Shown here piece after piece: positions 52,627-59,052 of a DNA stretch of 59,052 nucleotides. Position 1 is the stretch's first letter; each line of letters starts with the position of its first letter. The translations under genes and the position numbers were made by a program. Below the pieces are notes generated by a model that worked only from the letters and a program-made list of their open reading frames with translations, was not told the DNA's origin and made no database searches. The DNA comes from Tateyamaria pelophila (GTDB lineage: Bacteria; Pseudomonadota; Alphaproteobacteria; Rhodobacterales; Rhodobacteraceae), in contig NZ_JAIMIA010000024.1 of assembly GCF_019966495.1 (NCBI RefSeq), positions 1 to 59,052 of the forward strand, in the 5' to 3' direction.

Positions 52627-54909
52627 ATGAACAAGGCGATCACTGATGGCGTGCTGCTGATGCCGCCAGCCTTTGCAAATGGTCTGGATGTCTGGTCAAG
52701 CGGCGATGGAACGCCGGGGTCTGACACCTATGAAAACGCGACCAATGCGGCCTTTGTGCCGGCGGATCAGGACTTTGGTGGAAGCCTTGAGCTGCAAAAA
52801 ACGAACAACACCACGTCGCTGCGCTATATGGGCGAAACGCCCATATTTCCGGGGTGCTATCTTCGGGTCACGGCCCGCGTCAAAGCGATCAGCGGCAGCT
52901 TGCCCGCTGTGCGCATCGCGGCCTATGCCGCCCGAGGCAACGGACAGCCTGTTTCTGGCGTGACGACCGTGGGAGGATATGTAACACTTACCACCTATGG
53001 ATCGGTTGTCCAAGTATCGGCCATCATCGGAACCGGCAACCGGAATGGCGTAGACATGGTCTGGGGGCCCGACGCGGTTTACGGCCACTTTGGTCTTGAC
53101 CTGACAGGCCCCAATGGTGGCATCGTTCGCATCGACGATATCGTCATCGAAGATATCACGTCGGTTTTCTTGAGGGATATGATCCCCTACGTGGATGTGC
53201 GTGACTATGGCGCTGTCGGGGATGGTGTCACCGATGACAGCGATGCCTTTGATGCTGCCAGCGCTGCGGCCAATGGGCGGACGATTTTGGTGCCTGCGGG
53301 CACATTCCGGCTGAACAAGGATGTCGCTTTCGAAGAGCTGGCCAAGTTCGAGGGCACGATCAGCATGCCGACGGACAAGATTTTGCTGCTGCGCAAGTGC
53401 TTTGATCTGCCAACATACATCGAGGCATTCGGTGACGAAGAACTCGCCTTCAAGAAGGCGTTTCAAGCTTTGCTGAACAGTTCGGACCACGAAAGTCTGG
53501 ATTTCGGTGGGCGCCGCGTCGCCGTTACCAGCCCGATCGACATGCAGGCCGCAGTGCCAAATCGCACGACCTTTGCCACCCGCCGCATAATCCGAAATGG
53601 TCAGCTGGAGGCGCAGGGCGAAAACTGGGAAACGTCCGTTGCCTACAGCAAAGCCACATATAGTGCGTCAAACTCGCGTAAATTGACCAATGTCCTCAAT
53701 ATCGCAAATATTGAGGTCGGATCTCTTGTTGAAGCCAATGGCGTCGGGCGTGAGATCTATGTTCGTAGCAAGAACGTGGGCGCGCAGGAAATTGAGTTGA
53801 ACGCGCCTCTCTACGATGCCGAAGGTACGCAGACCTTTAAATTCAGTCGTTTCAAATATCTGCTGGATTTCAGCGGCTTTACCAAGTTTTCGAAGTTCAT
53901 CATCTCGGATATCGAATTTCAGTGTAATGGAAAATCCAGCGGTGTCATGCTGGCACCGGCAGGACCGGTTTTTGAATTTCAGGACTGTTTCATCAGCCGT
54001 CCATTGAACCGTGGCGTGACTTCAATCGGTGGTGGCTGTCAGGGGATGTTGATTGACCGCTGTCAATTCCTGTCGAACGAAGAGTCATTGGAAGTCTCGG
54101 ACCGCGTGTCCATTGCACTGAACGTCAACTCCAACGACGTCAAGTTGCGCGAATGCCGGGCAACGAAGTTCCGTCATTTCGCCATCATGGCAGGTCAGAA
54201 TCACCTGATTTCCGGAAACCATTTCTTTCAGGGCGACGGTGTCGCAAACGGATTCCGCACGGCCGGCCTGGTGCTGAAGGATAATTTCACCTCAACCGTC
54301 ATTTCCGGCAACTACATCGACAACTGTTTTGTCGAGTGGACCAACGAGGAAGACCCGACGCCCGCCTTCAACGAAGGCTTTTCCTTCAGCTCTTTGAGCA
54401 TCACGGACAACGTGTTCCTGTCAGGCGACGTAGCGCCGTGGTTCTCTTATTTCGTGGTCAAGCCGCATGGAACCGGGCATTTCCTCAACGGTGTGACTGT
54501 GTCGGGCAACCGCTTTCGCTCGATCAACGGCACGATTGACAGGGCCGAACGTGTCGATACGAGCTTTTCCGATCTGGACCATAGTCGGAACCGGGAGGTC
54601 TATTTTGATGGCAACTCGTACCACAATGTGACCGAACAGGCACATAACCCGTTGATCGTGGAGCACACGCAAAACAACAACGCCAAGACCTGGACGATCG
54701 GCACCAACAAGCAACTGCCCTTTGATGGGTATTGCATGTTCGTGGATTCGGTTTCGCTGTCGGGTGACCTTCGAAATTCCGCAAGTGTGAAACAGTTCGA
54801 GATGCCTGTCGCCAAGGGTCGGATTGGATCGACTGAAGAAGAATTCAGCCTGGAATGGAGCACCGAAATGCGCGGCCAGATTCGCGCAACGGTTCGGATG
54901 GACAAATAA
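52627..54909 (+). CDS. Large parallel beta-helix protein (pectate-lyase-3 / GH28-like)
   Basis: A 760-residue protein. The segment DVRDYGAVGDGVTDDSDAFD (about residues 195-215) is the typical start of a pectate lyase superfamily 3 beta-helix. Further repeats (FEFQDCFIS, MLIDRCQFLS, HLISGNHFFQG, TVISGNYIDNC, VTVSGNRFRS) are rungs of the helix. The N-terminal 190 residues look like a beta-sandwich binding domain (GLDVWSSGDGTPGSDTYENA). No signal peptide is visible, so export by another route or a tail-spike-like use is possible. Polysaccharide cleavage is likely but the substrate is unknown. Confidence 0.82.
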   Translation: MNKAITDGVLLMPPAFANGLDVWSSGDGTPGSDTYENATNAAFVPADQDFGGSLELQKTNNTTSLRYMGETPIFPGCYLRVTARVKAISGSLPAVRIAAYAARGNGQPVSGVTTVGGYVTLTTYGSVVQVSAIIGTGNRNGVDMVWGPDAVYGHFGLDLTGPNGGIVRIDDIVIEDITSVFLRDMIPYVDVRDYGAVGDGVTDDSDAFDAASAAANGRTILVPAGTFRLNKDVAFEELAKFEGTISMPTDKILLLRKCFDLPTYIEAFGDEELAFKKAFQALLNSSDHESLDFGGRRVAVTSPIDMQAAVPNRTTFATRRIIRNGQLEAQGENWETSVAYSKATYSASNSRKLTNVLNIANIEVGSLVEANGVGREIYVRSKNVGAQEIELNAPLYDAEGTQTFKFSRFKYLLDFSGFTKFSKFIISDIEFQCNGKSSGVMLAPAGPVFEFQDCFISRPLNRGVTSIGGGCQGMLIDRCQFLSNEESLEVSDRVSIALNVNSNDVKLRECRATKFRHFAIMAGQNHLISGNHFFQGDGVANGFRTAGLVLKDNFTSTVISGNYIDNCFVEWTNEEDPTPAFNEGFSFSSLSITDNVFLSGDVAPWFSYFVVKPHGTGHFLNGVTVSGNRFRSINGTIDRAERVDTSFSDLDHSRNREVYFDGNSYHNVTEQAHNPLIVEHTQNNNAKTWTIGTNKQLPFDGYCMFVDSVSLSGDLRNSASVKQFEMPVAKGRIGSTEEEFSLEWSTEMRGQIRATVRMDK

Positions 54910-54943
54910 GCGCTGCTTGAGCGCGGCGGTTTGTTCATGCCGA

Positions 54944-55594
54944 TCAAAAAGAGCGCCAGACCCCGAATTTGAGGGCCAAGGTACCGCTTTCTGCCTCGAT
55001 GCCCAGCTGATAGCTGGCCTTTTCGGGGCGGGGCTGCCAAATCACGGAAGGGGCCAGCGTCGTCGCGCTGGCCTCGTCTGTTTGGCTGTGGAACACTTGC
55101 ATCATCACTTTGAATTTGTCCGAAAGCGTCAACCCAAGGGTGGTGTCGAGTTTGGCAATGGTGCTGGTATCGCCCGCCGACCATTCGACCGCGCCGTCGA
55201 TTGCCAACCACCCATTGCGTGATCCGACGGAAATCCCCCGCCCGTAGCTCAGTCCAGTCAGCAGCAAAAGGTCATTGCCTGCTCCGAACGTACTGCCAAT
55301 GCCGACTTCGTAAGCCAGCTTGAAAGGGCGTTCATCCATCTTGATCGGCCTGCGCAAAAAGACAAAGCCGGTGCTGTTGCCGATCTGTTGGAGGGTCATA
55401 TCCGCATCGAATTTGGCACCTATCGTCAGGTTTGGGCGGACCCCGTATTCGACATAAAGGCTGCCAGTCAATCGCCCGGTTTCCTCATAGACCGGGCCAA
55501 AGGCCAGAAAACCGGTGCCCGGCTCGCGCATCCATGCGCCGCCCATGGCCGGGCTGGCCAGCATCAGCATCGCGGTGAGAAAAAGGGGGCGCAT
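54944..55594 (-). CDS. Probable outer-membrane beta-barrel protein
   Basis: A 216-residue exported protein with signal MRPLFLTAMLMLASPAMGGA. The mature part alternates polar and apolar residues in about eight to ten strands (GSLYVEYGVRPNLTIGAKF, GWLAIDGAVEWS) and ends in phenylalanine (GVWRSF). That is the outer-membrane assembly signal. It may be a small pore or structural protein. Convergent with the beta-helix gene. No family name can be given. Confidence 0.75.
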   Translation of the reverse strand: MRPLFLTAMLMLASPAMGGAWMREPGTGFLAFGPVYEETGRLTGSLYVEYGVRPNLTIGAKFDADMTLQQIGNSTGFVFLRRPIKMDERPFKLAYEVGIGSTFGAGNDLLLLTGLSYGRGISVGSRNGWLAIDGAVEWSAGDTSTIAKLDTTLGLTLSDKFKVMMQVFHSQTDEASATTLAPSVIWQPRPEKASYQLGIEAESGTLALKFGVWRSF

Positions 55595-55687
55595 ACCGAC
55601 GCTCCATTGGGGGAAAGACGTCCCGACTTGGCCTGATCTTGGTTAATAATCCGTTATCACGCCCTCGTCCTTTGGCGTGACCGGCTT

Positions 55688-56170
55688 ATGTTTTTACCCA
55701 TGGAACTTATAAGCGAAAATGTTCAGTCCTACCCCCGGCCTCCGGCATTGGAACCTGTGCCGCAACGCGTTCATGTGATCTTGGGCGGGGCGATCGTGGC
55801 CGACAGCACGGCCGCTTTACGGGTGCTCGAAACCCATCATGCGCCAACATACTATTTGCCGCGCGGAGATGTGATGGCGTCGCTGGTCCCTGCCTCAGGC
55901 ACGTCGTTTTGCGAGTGGAAGGGGGCTGCGCAGTATTGGACCGTCGAAGCGGGCGATACGCGAGCGAACGGTGCCGCCTGGAGCTATGCCACTCCAAGCC
56001 CGCGGTTTGCGGCGCTCAAGGATCACGTTGCATTCTATGCGGGTAAAATGGAGGCTTGTTTCGTGGGCGACGAACGCGTGATGCCGCAACCGGGCGACTT
56101 TTACGGTGGCTGGGTGACGTCAAACCTGCAAGGGCAGATCAAAGGCGGGCCGGGGACACGCCATTGGTGA
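55688..56170 (+). CDS. DUF427-domain protein
   Basis: A 160-residue cytoplasmic protein of the DUF427 family. Diagnostic segments are RVHVILGGAIVADSTAALRV, APTYYLPRGDV, SFCEWKGAAQYW and a C-terminal HVAFYAG. The family has a small beta-barrel fold of unknown activity. Translation may start at 55688 or at MELISEN twelve bases later. It is followed by the zinc-ribbon gene on the same strand. Confidence 0.88.
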   Translation: MFLPMELISENVQSYPRPPALEPVPQRVHVILGGAIVADSTAALRVLETHHAPTYYLPRGDVMASLVPASGTSFCEWKGAAQYWTVEAGDTRANGAAWSYATPSPRFAALKDHVAFYAGKMEACFVGDERVMPQPGDFYGGWVTSNLQGQIKGGPGTRHW

Positions 56171-56240
56171 TACCCAATTTTGCGGATGAATTTGCCGAAC
56201 GCCCCCCTACCTTCGAATAGAGCAAAACAGGAAACACGCC

Positions 56241-56516
56241 ATGCAATGCCCCATAGACGGAACCCCCCTCGTGATCACCGACCGCAGTGGCGTCGAGATA
56301 GACTATTGTCCGACCTGTCGCGGTGTCTGGCTGGATCGGGGCGAGCTGGACAAAATCATCGAACGCGCGGCGGCCTACACCACGCCCCCGCCTCCTCCGG
56401 CGGGACAGCGCCATGCGCCACAGCGTGACTATGACCCGTCACAAGGCTACGATCAGCCGCGCCGCAAGAAAAAGAAGGGCATGGGTGATTTCCTCGGGGA
56501 TATCTTCGACTTCTGA
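56241..56516 (+). CDS. Zinc-ribbon protein (zf-TFIIB domain)
   Basis: A 91-residue protein. MQCPIDGTPLVI and YCPTCRGVWLDRGELDKIIE form the zf-TFIIB metal-binding ribbon, with CPID-like and CPTC cysteines. A Pro/Arg/Lys-rich tail (PRRKKKKGMGDFLGDIFDF) follows, ending in an amphipathic helix. Function unknown; possibly nucleic-acid or membrane associated. GGAAACACGCC precedes the ATG. Confidence 0.88.
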   Translation: MQCPIDGTPLVITDRSGVEIDYCPTCRGVWLDRGELDKIIERAAAYTTPPPPPAGQRHAPQRDYDPSQGYDQPRRKKKKGMGDFLGDIFDF

Positions 56517-56543
56517 GCACGGGTGCTGTGCGAACCGACGAAC

Positions 56544-56882
56544 CTAGGCCAGACGCGCCATCAATACCATGGACATCAAGGCGCAGGCCAGCCCGGCATA
56601 TTCTCGCGCCTGCAACGTTTCTCCGAAAAACACGGCGCCCAAAATGGCAAGTGCGATCAGTGTCAGCATGGAATAACCGACGCCTGCCTGTGCCAGGGTC
56701 AGGTGTTGGACGGCGTAAAACCAAAACAGGGCCGAAAGCGCGTAAAGGACGCAACCGGCAATCACCAGCAGCGATAGCACGGGTTTGTTCCCGTCGGCCG
56801 CCACTTTCAGAGCCACGTCCGCGACAATGACAATCATTGCGGTGGAGAAAGTCAGTGCAAATCCAAACATTATTTGTGTCAT
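56544..56882 (-). CDS. Small four-helix membrane transporter (EamA/SMR-like)
   Basis: A 112-residue inner-membrane protein with four hydrophobic helices, matching half of an EamA transporter or an SMR-type efflux protein. Segments include LYALSALFWFYAVQHLTLAQAG and LIALAILGAVFFGETL, whose FGE turn is typical of both families. It probably works as a dimer. The ATG at 56882 (MTQIMFG) is preferred to one six codons earlier. Substrate unknown. Confidence 0.82.
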   Translation of the reverse strand: MTQIMFGFALTFSTAMIVIVADVALKVAADGNKPVLSLLVIAGCVLYALSALFWFYAVQHLTLAQAGVGYSMLTLIALAILGAVFFGETLQAREYAGLACALMSMVLMARLA

Positions 56883-57033
56883 CAGAATTCCCCTTGTCAA
56901 AAAGGGCCGCGCGAATATTGCGAGCGACGTTTACAATGGCTCCAGCTTAGGCGCGTAATGCGCCGGTTGGGAAGTCGGGTATTCCAGACCTATGGCGTTA
57001 CTCGCGCGATGCTGTGCGCGGCAGATGTCCGCC

Positions 57034-57453
57034 TTAGACTGAGGGGGCTGTCGTACAGGCTCGAAACGCCTGAACAGGCTCGGCGGCGCCATCCAGTGAG
57101 AACTGCGCTGCGGCTGTGGCTGTGAACGCGGTAGCGGAGCGGTTGAACTCGAGCCCATCCAAAACATTTGAAAACCCGGTATCGGTTACGGTCACCGTGC
57201 CGCCTTTGGTTTGATGTCTGTCGGTGGAAATGGTCAGAGGACGCGGGCCCTCGAAGCGAATGGAATAGACCGGCGCGCCGGGCCAGCCATTGGGCTGGGT
57301 GACGGCAATCGCATACAGTCCTGAACTGTGATCAAAGGTAAGTTTGACCGAAACATCGGCTTCCGTATGGTCCAATCTGCAAATGGGGTTCGACGTGAAC
57401 TCCCAAGCGGAGGCCGGCAATGCAGTGAGCAAGAGAACGATGAAAATGCGCAT
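57034..57453 (-). CDS. Small secreted protein of unknown function
   Basis: A 139-residue exported protein. The signal MRIFIVLLLTALPASA is followed by a beta-rich mature domain with two cysteines (NPICRLDH and RACTTAP), probably joined. The start at 57453 was chosen for the signal peptide; the longer frame upstream is unsupported. Divergent from the next secreted-protein gene, 164 bp apart, with promoters presumably between them. Confidence 0.75.
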   Translation of the reverse strand: MRIFIVLLLTALPASAWEFTSNPICRLDHTEADVSVKLTFDHSSGLYAIAVTQPNGWPGAPVYSIRFEGPRPLTISTDRHQTKGGTVTVTDTGFSNVLDGLEFNRSATAFTATAAAQFSLDGAAEPVQAFRACTTAPSV

Positions 57454-57617
57454 GATAGCAAGGTAGGCCCGCAACGTGGGTTGGCCAGTTTTATGAGGTT
57501 CTGAACTCGTGCCGGACCCTGTCTTCTGCAGGTGCGATAGCCGCAACCCGGTGGCTGTGTTATGATTGATGAGTGTCGTTTGTACAGGCTGGTGATGAGT
57601 ATTAAGCGGAGTATCGG

Positions 57618-58016
57618 ATGAAACGTATTCTATTTATCGTGTTGATGGGGCTGGGTTTGCCGGCCGCTGCGCAATTCAATTCCGCCGCCGAGGTCAAGCC
57701 GATCCTCCAGATGACCAAGGCCAACTGGATCGCAGTGCGCGAATATGACGGACAGGACCTGCTCTATTTCACGCATTTGGAAGTGTTTCGCTGCGGGTTG
57801 GAGCGGATCACCTTTGCGGTGAACGGAGGGCAACCATACCTATGGCAAACGCCGCCCTGCGAAGGGGACGAGACATTCTCCGAAATACCGGTGGATCGGT
57901 TGCCTTACGTGGTTTACCCGCTGGGGTCGATTGCGACGGTGCGGGTGCAGTTGATCTACGACGATGGGACGATTGATGATGAAGTGTTTGAACGGGCGGC
58001 GGTGATGACGCCATGA
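57618..58016 (+). CDS. Small secreted protein of unknown function
   Basis: A 132-residue exported protein with signal MKRILFIVLMGLGLPAAA. The mature part has two cysteines (VFRCGLE and TPPCEGD) and an acidic C-terminus (YDDGTIDDEVFE). No known domain was recognised. It is the last intact protein gene before the decayed insertion sequence. Confidence 0.75.
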   Translation: MKRILFIVLMGLGLPAAAQFNSAAEVKPILQMTKANWIAVREYDGQDLLYFTHLEVFRCGLERITFAVNGGQPYLWQTPPCEGDETFSEIPVDRLPYVVYPLGSIATVRVQLIYDDGTIDDEVFERAAVMTP

Positions 58017-58061
58017 GGGTAGGGTTGCTTTGTGCGCGGAGCACGCGCCCCAGGTCAGGCC

Positions 58062-58490
58062 TCATGACCAGTAAATGATGAGTGCAGCGCGGGCGATTGC
58101 GGACAGGAAGACCTTCGGGCACCTATCGTATCGGGTCGCAACGCGTCGGCAATCCCTCAGCCTGCCAAACATGATCTCGATCCCCAAGCAGCCCTCCACA
58201 TTCGGCAGACTACCGAGCAACGCCCGTGTAATCGCTGTACCACTCCCGACAGGTGATGCTTGCATCGCCGAGAGCGATGCCCAGCCGTCACGAACAGATT
58301 CAGCGGGCGTCCTTGGCTGTCACAAACGCCGTGTCGCTTGGTATTCATGCCGCCCTTGGTCCGGCCCCCTCTGATGCATCACTGCGTGATACCCTGCCGG
58401 GCAGTGAACGCGCGGTTTTCCGTGGGACTTGGGAAAGAGAGGTTCCAGGCGCGCCATCTGGGCGTCACTTAACCAGAAAAGATCAGACAT
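58062..58490 (-). pseudogene. IS5-family transposase remnant with internal deletions
   Basis: Reading leftward from an ATG at 58490, the start MSDLFWLSDAQMARLEP is that of IS5/IS427-type transposases. A jump leads to RTKGGMNTKRHGVCDSQGRP and LNLFVTAGH, then another gap to ALLGSLPNVEG, then IEIMFGRLRDCRRVATRYDR and CPKVFLSAIARAAL ending IIYWS. These pieces are in transposase order but in more than one frame, and the DDE-bearing middle is missing. The element is about half of normal length and cannot be active. Confidence 0.82.
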
Positions 58491-58526
58491 GTTCACCACT
58501 CGTTTTTCGAACTGTGAATCACGCCC

Positions 58527-58655
58527 CTAAACGGAAATCATGTGACGCCTGAGTTCCGTATCCACTTCTTTTCTCAATGCGTCGTTGAGCACGGCATTGA
58601 ACACAGATTGGTCAATTTCGAAAATTGCGTGTTTTTCATCTTCGGTAAGGTACAT
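58527..58655 (-). CDS. Possible 42-residue protein
   Basis: MYLTEDEKHAIFEIDQSVFN then AVLNDALRKEVDTELRRHMISV. It has a good ribosome binding site (GGGAGCGAG) before the ATG at 58655 and an amphipathic, charged composition. It lies between the IS5 remnant and tRNA-Arg. It may be a small gene or a leftover of a larger one. Confidence 0.4.
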   Translation of the reverse strand: MYLTEDEKHAIFEIDQSVFNAVLNDALRKEVDTELRRHMISV

Positions 58656-58743
58656 TCTCGCTCCCGTCCGATTTTTTGCGATGCGCTTAAGCAGTTCCCT
58701 CGCACAAACAGGTATTCGATTAAGCAACGAAAGATGTCAAATC

Positions 58744-58820
58744 TGGCGATCCCGGGAGGACTCGAACCCCCAACATCCTGATTAGAAGTCAGGTGCTCTA
58801 TCCAGTTGAGCTACGGGACC
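58744..58820 (-). tRNA. tRNA-Arg (anticodon TCT)
   Basis: A complete 77-base cloverleaf read leftward: acceptor arm GGTCCCG/CGGGATC, D-arm AGCTCAACTGGATAGAGC, anticodon arm CCTGACTTCTAATCAGG with TCT in the loop, T-arm with GGTTCGAGTCC, and encoded CCA at the 3' end. It decodes AGA and AGG. The decayed IS lies on its 3' side. Confidence 0.96.
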
Positions 58821-58934
58821 GTGTCTCTTTGATAACGGTTCAGAAAACGGATCGCAAGCCGCTGGTGTTTTCCTAACCGTCTGTATTCGTGCCTTCTTCT
58901 GGCCCCAGACCTTTGACTTTCCACCTAATGGATC

Positions 58935-58964
58935 GAAGCCACCGGCTTCTAGCCGGTCCGCTTC
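58935..58964. repeat. Nested hairpin upstream of tRNA-Arg
   Basis: ACCGGCT-TCT-AGCCGGT forms a 7-bp stem, and outer GAAGC/GCTTC extends it by five pairs. It sits in the 232-bp tail of the window with no gene nearby. It could be a terminator of a gene beyond the edge or a repetitive palindrome. Confidence 0.5.
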
Positions 58965-58978
58965 AGCGAATCTTTCTC

Positions 58979-59046
58979 TGATCTTCTCTCCTGAATTTTG
59001 AAACCCGCTGTGGCGGTATGGTTTCAAAATTCAGGAGAGAAGATCA
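58979..59046. repeat. 26-bp perfect inverted repeat at the window's right edge
   Basis: The left arm 58979-59004 (TGATCTTCTCTCCTG...) and right arm 59021-59046 are exact reverse complements over 26 bp, with a 16-base loop. The right arm contains AGGAGAGAAG followed by ATGCGTT at 59046, so a gene may begin there and run out of the window. This could be the facing ends of two copies of an insertion sequence or a long RNA hairpin. Confidence 0.7.
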
Positions 59047-59052
59047 TGCGTT

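Noticed and set aside
58782-59027. 81-codon minus-strand frame
   Set aside because: It overlaps tRNA-Arg and ends in tRNA-derived codons, a common false call.

Overview
The window reads as chromosomal DNA of an alphaproteobacterium, most likely a marine Rhodobacteraceae (Roseobacter-group) strain. This is inferred from gene content and order, not from a database search. The points behind it are a GC-rich coding style, an archaeal-type class I lysyl-tRNA synthetase, an Fe-S photolyase of the CryB/PhrB type, a 441-residue GltX, a RutR-linked reductive pyrimidine catabolic island, an Fnr-type box, and a short GC-rich intergenic repeat seen four times. Almost everything is ordinary core or metabolic chromosome. 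Mobile DNA is limited to the edges: the first codons of an IS630-like transposase at the left end and a collapsed IS5-like transposase near the right end.

Layout. 1-7.3 kb: an IS630 fragment, a hydroxyacid dehydrogenase with a VOC protein, then the cell-shape operon mreB-mreC-mreD-mrdA-rodA (minus strand, 4-bp overlaps from mreC on). 7.5-10.3 kb: an amino-acid-type binding protein and leuA, the latter preceded by a leucine-rich leader peptide and hairpin that look like an attenuator. 10.3-13.4 kb: an SDR overlapping a photolyase, then an unknown protein. 13.5-20 kb: a periplasmic 2',3'-cyclic nucleotidase, a decayed alpha/beta-hydrolase gene, a GNAT acetyltransferase, an SDR, and an operon of an 18-repeat MORN protein plus a secreted protein. 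20-31 kb: nadE, a metallo-beta-lactamase-fold hydrolase, gltX, a minus-strand operon (ABC ATPase, FtsX-type permease, inositol-phosphatase-like enzyme, gamma-glutamylcyclotransferase), then tesA, an unusual SRAP protein and a cold-shock protein.

31.4-42.2 kb is the most coherent system: preT-preA (dihydropyrimidine dehydrogenase), rutR (repressor), an N-carbamoyl-beta-alanine amidohydrolase, dihydropyrimidinase, and a four-gene ABC importer of the NMT1/THI5 type. Together they can import pyrimidine bases and reduce, ring-open and hydrolyse them to beta-amino acids, CO2 and ammonia. RutR-like palindromes lie before preT and before the amidohydrolase gene.

42.3-59 kb: an L,D-transpeptidase, ettA, nadD, a PBP4-type carboxypeptidase, dadA behind a tandem glycine riboswitch, a TerB-like protein, class I lysS, a small cytochrome c behind an Fnr box, a large beta-helix protein, several small secreted or domain-of-unknown-function proteins, the IS5 remnant, tRNA-Arg(TCT), and a long inverted repeat at the right edge.

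The observations most worth checking are the SRAP protein whose catalytic Cys2 is replaced by Pro, the leuA leader peptide, the glycine riboswitch on a D-amino-acid dehydrogenase gene, and the MORN protein built as a duplicated nine-repeat block.
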